Source: Collimonas antrihumi | Lineage (GTDB): Bacteria > Pseudomonadota > Gammaproteobacteria > Burkholderiales > Burkholderiaceae_D | Direction: 5' to 3' | NCBI RefSeq assembly: GCF_018304965.1 | Contig: NZ_JAGQED010000010.1 | Coordinates: forward strand, 1 to 64,000 | Length of the DNA: 64,000 nt | Part shown: positions 17,350 to 26,657 of the stretch, in pieces | Layout: each line of letters begins with the position of its first letter | Position numbering within the stretch: position 1 is the first letter of the stretch | Notes under the pieces: model-generated | The model's database searches: none | What the model was told of the DNA's origin: nothing | Seen by the model: only the letters and a program-made list of their open reading frames with translations | Translations under genes and position numbers: made by a program

Positions 17350-18945
17350 CTACTCAGAGACAACACCTGCTTCGGGTTTAATGTGCAAAGTGATCGGCGG
17401 TACTTTGCCGACCAGCCACAACGCAATCACGGTAACCACGACTGCCAGTCCGACTCCCATGTGAATCGATCCGATCAGCGCCTCGCGCGCCGCTTCCAGC
17501 AGCAACTGGCCTTGATGGCCGGCTTTCGCTAATTGCGCCAGCACGGTGGTTTGGGTCTCATGGCTGATCAGGATTTGCGGGTCGGAGAAACTGCTGAACC
17601 AGTTCTCCGCCTTATCCGAGGCCAGCGCCTGGCGCACGCTGCCTGCGTACATATGATTAATCAGCGTACCGATGATCGCCGTGCCCAGCATGCTGCCGAT
17701 CATGCGCAAGGATTGCATCAGCGCAGTGGCGATGCCCAGATGTTCGCGGCCGGCTTCCTGTTGGATGAAGATGGTCAGGTTTGGCAAAATAAAGCCGAGG
17801 CCAAGCCCGCCTGTCAGCATGAAAGTGGCGATGACGCCATGCGAGGTCCAGCGGTTCGATATGACGACGCCGAGACAAGACAGCGCCAGTAAAGTGAAGC
17901 CGATGTAGAGCATCACGTTCGGATTTTTGATCTTGGTGATGATGCGGCCGTTGGAAATGCTGCCAACCATGATGAAGGCCACCAGTGGCGTGATCAGCAA
18001 GCCGGCTTCTTGCGGTGACAAGCCGAAACCGCCTTGATACAACAAAGGCGCGTAAAACATCAGCGAGAACATGGAAAAGCCGCTTAATACCGATAGCAGG
18101 AACAGGGTCGATAATTTGCGATCGAACAGCAAATCAAACGGCAGGATAGGTTGCGGCGTGTGATGCTCCCATTTCCAGAGCGCAACGAAAGACACGATAC
18201 TGGCAACCAGCAGGCCCAGCATGCCTAACGACAGGCCGTGCTTAGGCAACATTTCGACGAACAGCTGCAAACATCCCAGCGAGGATGTGATCAGCAAGGC
18301 GCCGGGCCAGTCGAGGCGGATCTTGGCGTCCGGGTGGGTGTGGCGCAAATGCGGCAGATATTTATAGACGAAGAACAGCGACAGTACGCCGACTGGCAGA
18401 TTCACAAAAAACACCCAGCGCCAGCCCCAATATTGCGTCAGGAAGCCGCCTAGCGACGGTCCCACTGCGGTGGCGATGCCGAATGCCGTACTCATCATGA
18501 CTTGCCAGCGCAGGCGCACGTGAGCGCCAGGAAACAGATCGGGGATGCAGGCAAATGCGGTGCCTACCAGCATGCCGCCGCCAATTCCTTGCAAGCCGCG
18601 GGCAATCACCAGCCACAGCATGCTGTTGGCCATGCCGCATAAGATGGAGGCGGTGGTGAACAGGAGGATGGAGACCAGCACGAAGGGTTTGCGGCCATAG
18701 TAATCGCCCAGCCGTCCGAAGATTGGGACGGTGATCACCGAGGTTAGCAAATAGGAAGTCGCAACCCAGGCGTACAATTCAAAACCTTTTAATTCGGCAA
18801 CGATCGTCGGTAATGCCGTGCCGACCACGGTTGAATCCAGCGCCACCAGCATCACGACAAAGGCGATGCCGAGCATGGCAAGTAAAGATTCACGGAAAGG
18901 TAAAACCTGGTCGCTCGAATGCGCAGAGGCGGAATGGATAGCCAT
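17350..18945 (-). CDS. MFS drug exporter, DHA2 (EmrB/QacA) family
   Basis: A 531-residue major facilitator with about 14 transmembrane helices, the DHA2 layout. The motif LDSTVVGTALPTI in helix 1 is the DHA2 signature. GRLGDYYGRKP is the helix 2-3 loop motif, and RGLQGIGGG follows in helix 4. It probably uses the proton gradient to expel toxic compounds. The substrate is unknown and no membrane-fusion partner (EmrA) is adjacent. ATG 18945 is chosen because the upstream extension lacks family features. It is divergent from the J-domain gene. Confidence 0.87.
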   Translation of the reverse strand: MAIHSASAHSSDQVLPFRESLLAMLGIAFVVMLVALDSTVVGTALPTIVAELKGFELYAWVATSYLLTSVITVPIFGRLGDYYGRKPFVLVSILLFTTASILCGMANSMLWLVIARGLQGIGGGMLVGTAFACIPDLFPGAHVRLRWQVMMSTAFGIATAVGPSLGGFLTQYWGWRWVFFVNLPVGVLSLFFVYKYLPHLRHTHPDAKIRLDWPGALLITSSLGCLQLFVEMLPKHGLSLGMLGLLVASIVSFVALWKWEHHTPQPILPFDLLFDRKLSTLFLLSVLSGFSMFSLMFYAPLLYQGGFGLSPQEAGLLITPLVAFIMVGSISNGRIITKIKNPNVMLYIGFTLLALSCLGVVISNRWTSHGVIATFMLTGGLGLGFILPNLTIFIQQEAGREHLGIATALMQSLRMIGSMLGTAIIGTLINHMYAGSVRQALASDKAENWFSSFSDPQILISHETQTTVLAQLAKAGHQGQLLLEAAREALIGSIHMGVGLAVVVTVIALWLVGKVPPITLHIKPEAGVVSE

Positions 18946-19115
18946 ATTTGTTGTTTGTCGGCGGATTCGCCGGTTTGGGGAACAGGGCACTGAATGCAAA
19001 AAACCTCCCCAGCAGGAGATTATTGCAGAGACAAGATGATACGCTCCTTGGCGGCTTCCTGCTGCGCACCGCCAGCGGCCACTTATAATCACGCCAATAC
19101 GCAGTATCCAAACCG

Positions 19116-20117
19116 ATGAAAAAGTCAGAAACCAAAGCGCTCAACGTCGTCGAGCAATACGGGCAAGCCAGCTTGTCCCCGGAACAGAAAATATTCAATG
19201 CGCTGCTCAGGAAACTTGAGACCGAGCGCCAGTTGCTGGCGGCATGGCAGGAAATGATCCCGCTAAACCAGCAGCTTTATGTCAGCCAATACCAGCCCCT
19301 GATACGCAACTATCACCAGTTGGTAGCGAAGCTGGTGCATTTGCTGGACAGTGCCTGGTCGGCAAAGGGTTTGAGCAGGCACGACCAGGAAAAAATCAGC
19401 CACATCATCTGTTCAGTCAGCGCCGCCATCATCGGCGACAGCGACGCCGCGGATTTGAAGCGGATCTATCGCATGCATGGCGGCGGCGATTTCGATACAG
19501 ACGCACAGCGGCATGATGCAGAAGAATCCGTGCAGGAGGCAGATGTCGACCGCAACGCGCAGGATGCACATGGCGCCGAACGCCCCGGCAAGCGAAAAAA
19601 ATCTGCCAAGGCAGCAGCGAAGGAAGCCCGGCAACAAGAAGAATTGCAAAACGCCAGCCAGTCGGTACGCGAAGTCTATAGAAAACTGGCCAGCGCCTTG
19701 CATCCTGACCGCGAGCAGGATTCCTCGGAGCGTGCACGCAAGACGATGCTGATGCAAAGGGTGAATATCGCCTACGACAAGAAAGATCTGCTCGGCTTAC
19801 TGGAGCTGCAGCTGGAAATCGAACAGATCGACCAGAGCCGGATCAATTCTTTGTCGGAACAGCACCTCAAGCATTACAGCAAGGTTCTGGCGGAACAGTC
19901 TGCAGAACTGCGGGACGAGATTGCCGGGCTTGAGGCGGATTTCCGGATGCGTTTTCATTTCGGGCCGCAAGAGGCCATGTCCCCCGCATTGGCGATGCGC
20001 CACCTGAAAAACAGCATCAAGGGCATGCAACAGAATATCAATGCACTCAAAAACGATCTGCTGGCGTTTGAAGATGTCAAAAATATCAAAGCCTGGCTGA
20101 AAAGCTATCATATCTAG
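19116..20117 (+). CDS. J-domain protein with unusual architecture
   Basis: A 333-residue soluble protein. The N-terminal 120 residues are helical and unrecognised. A charged linker with RPGKRKKSAKAAAKEARQQ follows. Then comes a J-like domain, VREVYRKLASALHPD, with the essential HPD at 196-198. The last 110 residues form long helices. J domains stimulate DnaK-type chaperones. The usual glycine-rich and zinc-finger regions of DnaJ are absent, so this is a class III, specialised co-chaperone. Its client is unknown. No ribosome binding site is obvious. Confidence 0.7.
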   Translation: MKKSETKALNVVEQYGQASLSPEQKIFNALLRKLETERQLLAAWQEMIPLNQQLYVSQYQPLIRNYHQLVAKLVHLLDSAWSAKGLSRHDQEKISHIICSVSAAIIGDSDAADLKRIYRMHGGGDFDTDAQRHDAEESVQEADVDRNAQDAHGAERPGKRKKSAKAAAKEARQQEELQNASQSVREVYRKLASALHPDREQDSSERARKTMLMQRVNIAYDKKDLLGLLELQLEIEQIDQSRINSLSEQHLKHYSKVLAEQSAELRDEIAGLEADFRMRFHFGPQEAMSPALAMRHLKNSIKGMQQNINALKNDLLAFEDVKNIKAWLKSYHI

Positions 20118-20234
20118 GGGTGGCTAATTGTCGATAGGTAATTTTTCTGCAGGGTATTTTGCTATCTCTGCGCCGCCTGGATTGCCATGCCGATGGTCTA
20201 TTTGAGGGGAATTGCGCAGGGATAATTTATAATC

Positions 20235-21611
20235 ATGTCTTTGCGCCCAAATCCGATGAATCCGCTGCCCCCCAGTTTTTCCGATCAGACACTGCGCCAA
20301 GTGCGGCGTGCGTGGCGAAAATACGGGATTCTGTGGCTTGGTGCGGTACTGGTTGGTTTGATCGCAGTGCTTTATGCCTGGCTGATGGATGTCGGTTTCA
20401 GCATGTTCCGCTCCATGCAGCAGTCGCATTTCTGGCTGCCGCTGTTCATTACGCCGGCGATCGGCGCTTTGTGCGTGTGGGCCACGCGGCGCTATTTTCC
20501 CGGTTCTGAAGGTAGCGGTATTCCGCAAGTGATCGCGACGCTGGAAGAAGACACCAGCAAGCGCGGCCAGTCGCTGCTGTCGTTGAAAATATTGGCCGGC
20601 AAGATCGGCATTTCCTTTGTCGGCATTCTCGGCGGTTTTACCATCGGGCGCGAAGGTCCTACGGTGCAGGTCGGCGCGGCCTTGATGTTCAACTTGCGGC
20701 GTTTATACCCGCGCGCCAGTGCGGCTTTGGAGCGGCGTTTGATTCTGGCGGGAGCGGCGGCCGGTTTGTCGGCTGCGTTCAATACGCCGCTGGCCGGGAT
20801 CGTGTTTGCGATTGAGGAACTGACGCGCAGCTTCGAGCATCGGGCCAGCGGTGTCGTGATTACCGTGATTATTTTTGCCGGTGCGGTGGCACTGGGCTTG
20901 AACGGTAACTATACCTATTTCGGCACCATACAGATCGATAGCGCACTGACCAACATGTTGGCGTTGGCGGTACTGGTTACCGGTATCCTGACAGGCGTGG
21001 CCGGCGGCATGTTCGGCTGGCTGCTATTGAATACCAAACGCTGGATCCCGGCCCGGGTCCAGCATTTGCGCAGCACCCGGCCGATCGCGTTCGGCGCGTT
21101 GTGCGGCTTGCTGGTGGCGGTAATCGGCGTGATCGCCGGCGGCGCCACTTTCGGCAGCGGTTATGTCGAAGCCAAGGGCGTGCTGGAAGGGCAGCAGCAC
21201 TTGTCGGTGTTTTACCCGTTCATGAAAATGGCGTCGATGGTGTCGTCGTACCTGCCTGGCATTCCCGGCGGGATTTTTGCACCATCGCTGTCGATCGGCG
21301 CCGGCTTCGGCAATTTGCTGCACCAGGTGTTCAGTCACACCTCATTGCCGATGCTGATCGCGCTGGCGATGGTGGGTTACCTGGCCGCTGTCACGCAATC
21401 GCCGATTACCGCGTTCGTGATCGTGATGGAAATGATCAACGGCCATGCGCTGGTTATCTCTTTGATGGCGACGGCCTTGATTGCCAGCCGGGTATCACGG
21501 TTTTTTGCGCCGCCGCTATATGACGCGCTGTCGGAGCGTTATCGGGTAGCTGCTGGTGCGGCGCTTACGAATTTAGAAAAAGCAGAAATTAAGAAATCAG
21601 GAAGTGAGTAG
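20235..21611 (+). CDS. ClC-family chloride channel/antiporter
   Basis: A 458-residue ClC protein. The three anion-pathway motifs are present: GSGIPQ (93-98), GREGP (138-142, with the gating glutamate at 140) and GGIFAPSLSIGA near residue 340. It probably exchanges chloride for protons across the inner membrane, with roles in acid or osmotic stress. No CBS domain is attached. The start is uncertain: a TATAAT at 20228-20233 ends two bases before ATG 20235, so ATG 20256 is also possible. The methyltransferase follows 16 bp downstream. Confidence 0.9.
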   Translation: MSLRPNPMNPLPPSFSDQTLRQVRRAWRKYGILWLGAVLVGLIAVLYAWLMDVGFSMFRSMQQSHFWLPLFITPAIGALCVWATRRYFPGSEGSGIPQVIATLEEDTSKRGQSLLSLKILAGKIGISFVGILGGFTIGREGPTVQVGAALMFNLRRLYPRASAALERRLILAGAAAGLSAAFNTPLAGIVFAIEELTRSFEHRASGVVITVIIFAGAVALGLNGNYTYFGTIQIDSALTNMLALAVLVTGILTGVAGGMFGWLLLNTKRWIPARVQHLRSTRPIAFGALCGLLVAVIGVIAGGATFGSGYVEAKGVLEGQQHLSVFYPFMKMASMVSSYLPGIPGGIFAPSLSIGAGFGNLLHQVFSHTSLPMLIALAMVGYLAAVTQSPITAFVIVMEMINGHALVISLMATALIASRVSRFFAPPLYDALSERYRVAAGAALTNLEKAEIKKSGSE

Positions 21612-21627
21612 AAAATGAGTCGGAAAA

Positions 21628-22275
21628 ATGATTAATACAGATATGGTGGCTTACTACGCCAAACGCGCTTCGACCTACGAAGAGATTTACCAACGCCCGG
21701 AGCGCCAGGATGAATTGCTGACGCTGCAGGTGCGGGTGCAGGAATTGATGGAAGGCCACGACGTGCTGGAGCTGGCCTGCGGCACCGGATTCTGGACCGA
21801 GCAAATCGCCGCCTCGGCAAAATCAGTGTACGCAACCGACATCAATCCGGAAATGATCGCGCTGGCAAACGCCAAGAAACTGCCGGCCGGCAAAGCGACC
21901 TTTGCGCTGGCAGACATCAACACCTTCCAGCCGGACCGGCCGTTCACCGCCTGTTTCCTGGGATTCTGGTGGTCGCACGTAGCGCGTCAGGACCAGGTGC
22001 GTTTCATCGCTCAGCTGCGCGAAAAACTGGGCAAGGATATTTTGCTGGCGATGATCGACAACGGCTACGTCGAAGAACAAAGCACGCCGATTGCGCGTAC
22101 CGATGCCGAAGGCAATACCTACCAGTTCCGTACCTTGCCCAACGGCGAGCGCTACGAAGTCATGAAGAATTTCCCGACCGACAGCGGCCTGCGCAAGAAA
22201 CTGGCGCCCATCACGCGCGAGTTGCGCATCTTGCGGCTGGAGTATTACTGGTTGCTAAGCTGCCGCATCAAATAA
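21628..22275 (+). CDS. Class I SAM-dependent methyltransferase
   Basis: A 215-residue methyltransferase with motif I VLELACGTGFW around residue 46 and YATDINPEMI as motif II. The substrate is not evident. It closely follows the ClC gene and may be co-transcribed. A REP-like repeat begins 7 bp after its stop. Confidence 0.85.
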   Translation: MINTDMVAYYAKRASTYEEIYQRPERQDELLTLQVRVQELMEGHDVLELACGTGFWTEQIAASAKSVYATDINPEMIALANAKKLPAGKATFALADINTFQPDRPFTACFLGFWWSHVARQDQVRFIAQLREKLGKDILLAMIDNGYVEEQSTPIARTDAEGNTYQFRTLPNGERYEVMKNFPTDSGLRKKLAPITRELRILRLEYYWLLSCRIK

Positions 22276-22281
22276 GGCCGG

Positions 22282-22405
22282 CGTAGGGTGGGCACCTGTG
22301 CCCACGCGTTACCGTGATATCCGGAGAGCGAGCCCATGCGGTGCCTCAATAGGCGTGTACGTGGCGTGAGTTCACGCGTGGGCACAAAAGCGTGCCCACC
22401 CTACG
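22282..22405. repeat. REP/BIME-like inverted repeat with GTAG heads (copy 1)
   Basis: The left end reads GTAGGGTGGGCAC and the right end is its reverse complement GTGCCCACCCTAC. Each end folds on itself with a nearby TGCCCACGCGT-type arm. The core between them is unrelated in copies 2 and 3. The right end overlaps the last codon of mscS. GTAG-headed REPs are the substrates of RAYT transposases in other bacteria. Confidence 0.8.
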
Positions 22406-24647
22406 CGGTATTGCCCGAGGGCGGCTCCAGTGGTGCAGCCGCCGCAGCCAATGGAAAATTCGCCCATTCGGTGGAAAAGTGTACCGTCGGATCATCATCT
22501 ACTTTCTTCTTGATGCGCAGGTTGAAGCCGCGCGTGACCTCATTCTGGGTTTGCGGCTTGGTGCGGATGCCGGCCAGCAGCGCCACGCCGTTCAAGTCGA
22601 AACCATTGACCCCGTATATCTCGATAGGCTGCAGCAGCAGCCGCCGCAACCGGCGGTCTTCCAGCATCTCGGCGCCGGTCTCGCGCATCAGGCGCAGGGC
22701 CTGGTCGACGTCCGAATCGTGAGTGATGCTCAGCTTGAGCGATGCATAGGTATATTCGCGCGAATCGTTCTTGATGGCCGTGATTTGCGAAAACGGCACG
22801 CTGTGCACCGAGCCATTGCTGTCGCGCAAACGCACGGTGCGGATGGTCAGGTTTTCCACCGTGCCGGCGTGGCCGTTGCCGACGTCGACCCAGTCGCCGA
22901 CCGACATCGAATCTTCCATGATGATGAAGACTCCGGTGATCAAATCCTTCACCAGCGATTGCGAGCCGAAGCCGAATGCCAGGCCGACCACGCCGGCCGA
23001 GGCTAGCAAGGGCGTGACATTGATGCCGAGGTTGGCGAGCGTGGTGATGACGGTGACGGTCAGGATCAGCAGCATCAACGCGTTGCGCAGCAAGGGCAGG
23101 ATGGTGCGCATGCGCGTGCTCGGATTCTTGCGAGAGTAACGGCTGTTGCGGGTCGGGTTGATCGCTTCCTGGATGAATGTGTCGAGCATGATCCAGACCA
23201 GCCAGGCAACTACCAGCGTAAGACCGATCTTGCCGAGGGCGGAGACGATCATCTGGCCGATCAGGGTCGCATTGGCAAAATCCACCAGCGAGTGTTCCCA
23301 GATCCTGGTCAGCAGTTCAAAAAATCCGATCCACAGCGCCAGCTGCAGCAAGCTGAAGCCGACGTTGCTTAGACGCAGGATGTAAGGAGACTGACGGCGG
23401 ACCGCCACTGAAGTCGTCTTGCGGTTGCGTATGCGCCGCAGCAGCGCGCTGATAAGGAACATGGCGATCAGCAGTGCCGCGCTTCCCAATGCGTGATTGA
23501 GCGCTGAATTGTTGCTCGATAAATCAAGGATGGTGGCAACGCTGACGGTGATGCTTAGCAGCAGTATCGGCACATACCAGAAGGCCGCGACCACTTCCAG
23601 GGTTTCCATCCGCGCCGGATGGGCGCGGCGCACCGCCAGCGGCCGGTTGCGGATGATATGCGCCACCGGGCGCCTGAATCGCAAGGCGAACCAGCCGCCT
23701 AGCAGCGCCGCAACCACGCTCGACCAGGTCGCCACCACGCTGGACAGATGGACGCCGATGATCTGGTTCACCTGCGGATTGTCCAGTGCATCGCCGAGCC
23801 AGCCGGCGCAGCCGATCACATACAGCAAACTCCAGGCTCGCTGGTAGATGATATGCACGGCGACCCTGCGGTGGCCGCCATGCGACAGCGAAAAAATGAT
23901 GGCGCATATCACCTGAAACAGACGCGCGCCAATCAGGGTGTACAGCAGCACGGTGGCCAGCGTCCGTCCTAGCGACGGTCCTTGCGAAGACTCCAGGCTG
24001 ACTACCACCGAGATTTCCACCACCAGCGCCAGCAGTATCGGTGCTATGTGGCGCAGGATAAACAGCAGCAATTCCTTGAGGCTGGGATCCGGCGGCAGTT
24101 TTGTGTCGACCTTGAAGTGGCGGTGAACCCGCTTGCCGATGTATTGTATGGCGAGAGCGACTACGCCGAACAAGGCCATCATTTCGAGGAAATTGGCCAG
24201 CACTTGCAGCCCGGTTTCGGAATCCTGGCGGTCAAGTATGGTCGACAGGTCTTGCCAGGCCAGGGAAAATTGCTGGGTCCAGTATTTCCCCGGCGTGACT
24301 ACCTGATGTAAATGGCTCTGGAAAATGTCGAGGCTATTCGAAATCAGTCCGATGAAGCCCTTTTGTGATGGCGAAGCCTTGCTGTTTTGCTGTTCTGCCT
24401 GGATCAGGGTGGCCACCAGGCTGCCGGTGGCGGGATTGCTTTGCAATACCTTTGACAGAGAGTCCAGCGTAGAGGGCGCTGGTGCTGCGGCTGGTGGCGT
24501 ACTTGCGTTATTGTTGGCGTTATTGCTGGCGCTGGTGCCGGCGGCCGCAGCCGCATAAGCGCCGCTGGCCGGGAGCAGGCAAAACAGCAAGCCCATACAT
24601 AAGCTTAAAAGCAAGCGCGTCATGGGCTGAAAAAAGCTGGTCTTCAT
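22401..24647 (-). CDS. Large MscS-family mechanosensitive channel
   Basis: A 748-residue multi-domain relative of MscS. A signal peptide (MTRLLLSLCMGLLFC, cleavage near ASGAYAA) is followed by an Asn/Ala/Pro-rich linker and a periplasmic domain. About ten transmembrane helices follow, then the pore helix and beta domain, recognised by LAFGFGSQSLVKDLITGVF and VGDWVDVGNGHAGTVENL. It resembles the YbiO/MscK-type large channels that release solutes on osmotic downshock. ATG 24647 starts the signal peptide. The stop codon TAG lies inside the GTAG head of a REP-like repeat, so the last residues may have been changed by its insertion. Confidence 0.88.
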   Translation of the reverse strand: MKTSFFQPMTRLLLSLCMGLLFCLLPASGAYAAAAAGTSASNNANNNASTPPAAAPAPSTLDSLSKVLQSNPATGSLVATLIQAEQQNSKASPSQKGFIGLISNSLDIFQSHLHQVVTPGKYWTQQFSLAWQDLSTILDRQDSETGLQVLANFLEMMALFGVVALAIQYIGKRVHRHFKVDTKLPPDPSLKELLLFILRHIAPILLALVVEISVVVSLESSQGPSLGRTLATVLLYTLIGARLFQVICAIIFSLSHGGHRRVAVHIIYQRAWSLLYVIGCAGWLGDALDNPQVNQIIGVHLSSVVATWSSVVAALLGGWFALRFRRPVAHIIRNRPLAVRRAHPARMETLEVVAAFWYVPILLLSITVSVATILDLSSNNSALNHALGSAALLIAMFLISALLRRIRNRKTTSVAVRRQSPYILRLSNVGFSLLQLALWIGFFELLTRIWEHSLVDFANATLIGQMIVSALGKIGLTLVVAWLVWIMLDTFIQEAINPTRNSRYSRKNPSTRMRTILPLLRNALMLLILTVTVITTLANLGINVTPLLASAGVVGLAFGFGSQSLVKDLITGVFIIMEDSMSVGDWVDVGNGHAGTVENLTIRTVRLRDSNGSVHSVPFSQITAIKNDSREYTYASLKLSITHDSDVDQALRLMRETGAEMLEDRRLRRLLLQPIEIYGVNGFDLNGVALLAGIRTKPQTQNEVTRGFNLRIKKKVDDDPTVHFSTEWANFPLAAAAAPLEPPSGNTA

Positions 24648-24719
24648 GTCGGCTAGGCAAAAGTCATAAAGTGACAATCTTACCGTACCGCCGCCGCATG
24701 GCTCACAAGATCGGGTTAA

Positions 24720-24748
24720 CTTGCACATGTTAAAAAAACATGTGCAAG
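24720..24748. promoter_or_regulatory. Perfect 12-bp palindrome in the denD-mscS gap
   Basis: CTTGCACATGTT (24720-24731), AAAAA, AACATGTGCAAG (24737-24748). It lies between denD and mscS, about 70 bp before the mscS start. No T tract follows on either strand, so it is not a typical terminator. It may be an operator or an mRNA hairpin. Confidence 0.5.
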
Positions 24749-24790
24749 TTTGCCGAGGCACTGCAACCAGTTGCGATATGCCTGCAATGC

Positions 24791-25768
24791 TTAAACAGCG
24801 GGTAAATCATCCTCGATATAGGCGCGGACGATGTCATCGAAATCGGCATCGCCGACGAAACCCAGCGCCGCAGCACGGCTGGCGTCCCAGGCGCCCGGCC
24901 AGCTTGAGATGATGCGGTCGATCACCGGATCGTGAGCCCATTCAATTCTTTCTGCAACCTGTTTGCCGGCGACCCGCTCCAGCGCAGCGGCCATTTCGGC
25001 AACGGTGACCGAGATCCCTGGCAGGTTGATGGTGCGGCTCTTGCCCAATGCCTCGGCCGACAGCGTATAACCATGGATCAGGCTGGCGATCACCTTGCGC
25101 GGCGACAGCAGCCACAAACGCGTATCCGGCGCTACCGGGCAAATGGCGGGCTGGCCGTTGAGCGGTTCGCGGATGATGCCGCTGGCGAAAGACGAGGCAG
25201 CCTGGTTGGGCTTGCCGGGACGCACGCTGATGGTCGGCAGGCGCAATACCCGGCCGTCGACAAAACCCTTGCGGCTGAAGTCGTTGAGCAGCAATTCGGC
25301 AATCGCCTTTTGCGTTCCGTAGGAAGATTGCGGATTGAGTGCCGTGTGGTCTTGCACCACGGCCGGCAATACACCGCCGAATACCGCCACCGAACTGGTG
25401 AAAATCACCCGCGGCACATGGGCGCAGGCGTGGCAGCGTTCCAGCAACAAGCGCGAAGCATCCAGGTTGATACGCATGCCGAGATCGAAATCCGCTTCCG
25501 CCTGGCCGCTGACAATTGCCGCCAGGTGAAAGATGGCAGCCGTCTGCGGCGTGATCACCCGCTCCAGCAAAGCGCTGTCGGTGATGTCGCCGGTGACCTG
25601 TTCAATCCGCGCGTCGTCGAAACCGGTAGCGTCGACCACGTCGACCAGGGTGATCTTGCTGATGGTTTGCAGTTGGCCGCTGCGGTCCGGCAAGCTGCCT
25701 TGCTTGAGCAGGCTGCGGGCCAGGCGTTGCCCTAAGAATCCGGCGCCGCCGGTGATGACTACTTGCAT
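24791..25768 (-). CDS. denD: D-erythronate dehydrogenase
   Basis: A 325-residue NAD-dependent short-chain dehydrogenase/epimerase-type enzyme. The Rossmann motif GGAGFLGQRLA is at the N-terminus, and the catalytic pair is SSYGTQKA (Tyr and Lys). DenD oxidises D-erythronate to 2-oxo-erythronate, which OtnI then isomerises. The annotation rests mainly on operon context with otnI, otnC, otnK and ltnD, as similar epimerases occur elsewhere. It is the last gene of the operon. Confidence 0.85.
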   Translation of the reverse strand: MQVVITGGAGFLGQRLARSLLKQGSLPDRSGQLQTISKITLVDVVDATGFDDARIEQVTGDITDSALLERVITPQTAAIFHLAAIVSGQAEADFDLGMRINLDASRLLLERCHACAHVPRVIFTSSVAVFGGVLPAVVQDHTALNPQSSYGTQKAIAELLLNDFSRKGFVDGRVLRLPTISVRPGKPNQAASSFASGIIREPLNGQPAICPVAPDTRLWLLSPRKVIASLIHGYTLSAEALGKSRTINLPGISVTVAEMAAALERVAGKQVAERIEWAHDPVIDRIISSWPGAWDASRAAALGFVGDADFDDIVRAYIEDDLPAV

Positions 25769-25803
25769 GAGAATTCCTTATTGAATATGGTTTACAGCGA
25801 CGG

Positions 25804-26592
25804 TTACAGCCACGGCTTGAGCCAGCCGAGACCGTCCGAAGTGACGCCGCGCGGCCGGTATTCGCAGCCGACCCAGCCTTGGTAACCGAGCGCATCGATC
25901 AGTTCGAACAGATACGGGTAATTGATTTCGCCGATATCCGGTTCATGCCGCTCGGGCACGCCGGCAATCTGGATATGGCCGATGCCGGCCTGCGGCCGCA
26001 CCATGTCACGCTTGAGCTTGAAGGCCAGGTCGCCCTCGACGATCTGGCAGTGATACAGGTCGAACTGCACCTGCAGGTTGCGGGCGCCGACCTCGGCGCA
26101 GATTGCCTGCGCATCGTCCTGGCGATTCAGGAAGAAGCCTGGGATGTCGCGCGTATTGATCGGTTCGATCACGATCGTGACGCCATGTACGGCTGCTTCA
26201 GCGGCGGCATAGGCCAGGTTTTCCAGATATACGGCACGATGGCAGGCGCGATCCTGCTGCGGCTGGATCAATCCGGCCATCACATGCAATTTATTATTAC
26301 CGAGTACCTGCGCATATTCCAGGCCGGTGGCGATGCTGCGCTTGAATTCATCTTCACGTCCCGGCAAGGAGGCGATGCCGCGTTCGCCGGCAGCCCAGTC
26401 GCCCGGCGGAGCGTTGAACAGCGCTTGCGTCAAGCCGTTGTCCAGCAATCTTTTCTGCAACTCGGCGGCAGCATACTCATACGGAAACAGAAATTCCACA
26501 CCCTTGAAACCATCTTTGGCCGCAGCCGAAAAACGGTCGAGAAAGGCGTGCTCGTTGTACATCATGGTCAGATTGGCGGCAAAACGTGGCAT
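25804..26592 (-). CDS. otnI: 2-oxo-tetronate isomerase
   Basis: A 262-residue TIM-barrel isomerase of the hydroxypyruvate isomerase family. In the tetronate pathway OtnI converts 2-oxo-tetronate to 3-oxo-tetronate. Family motifs include [25 protein letters not shown] and the metal-site segment QFDLYHCQ. It is a clear paralogue of hyi at 53263: both share [16 protein letters not shown]-type starts and [11 protein letters not shown]. Operon context decides between OtnI and Hyi. ATG 26592 matches the paralogue's start. Confidence 0.88.
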   Translation of the reverse strand: MPRFAANLTMMYNEHAFLDRFSAAAKDGFKGVEFLFPYEYAAAELQKRLLDNGLTQALFNAPPGDWAAGERGIASLPGREDEFKRSIATGLEYAQVLGNNKLHVMAGLIQPQQDRACHRAVYLENLAYAAAEAAVHGVTIVIEPINTRDIPGFFLNRQDDAQAICAEVGARNLQVQFDLYHCQIVEGDLAFKLKRDMVRPQAGIGHIQIAGVPERHEPDIGEINYPYLFELIDALGYQGWVGCEYRPRGVTSDGLGWLKPWL

Positions 26593-26615
26593 TTCAAAAC
26601 TCCTGAAAATAATTC

Positions 26616-26644
26616 GTAGTGCGGGCATTACATGCCCACACTAC
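26616..26644. repeat. Short GTAG-headed hairpin
   Basis: GTAGTGCGGGCAT (26616-26628) and ATGCCCACACTAC (26632-26644) pair with one mismatch around a 3-nt loop, between the MFS gene and otnI. It has the same GTAG/CTAC ends and GGGCA core as the longer repeats and is probably a single REP unit. Confidence 0.6.
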
Positions 26645-26657
26645 GGTGAATAGCATC

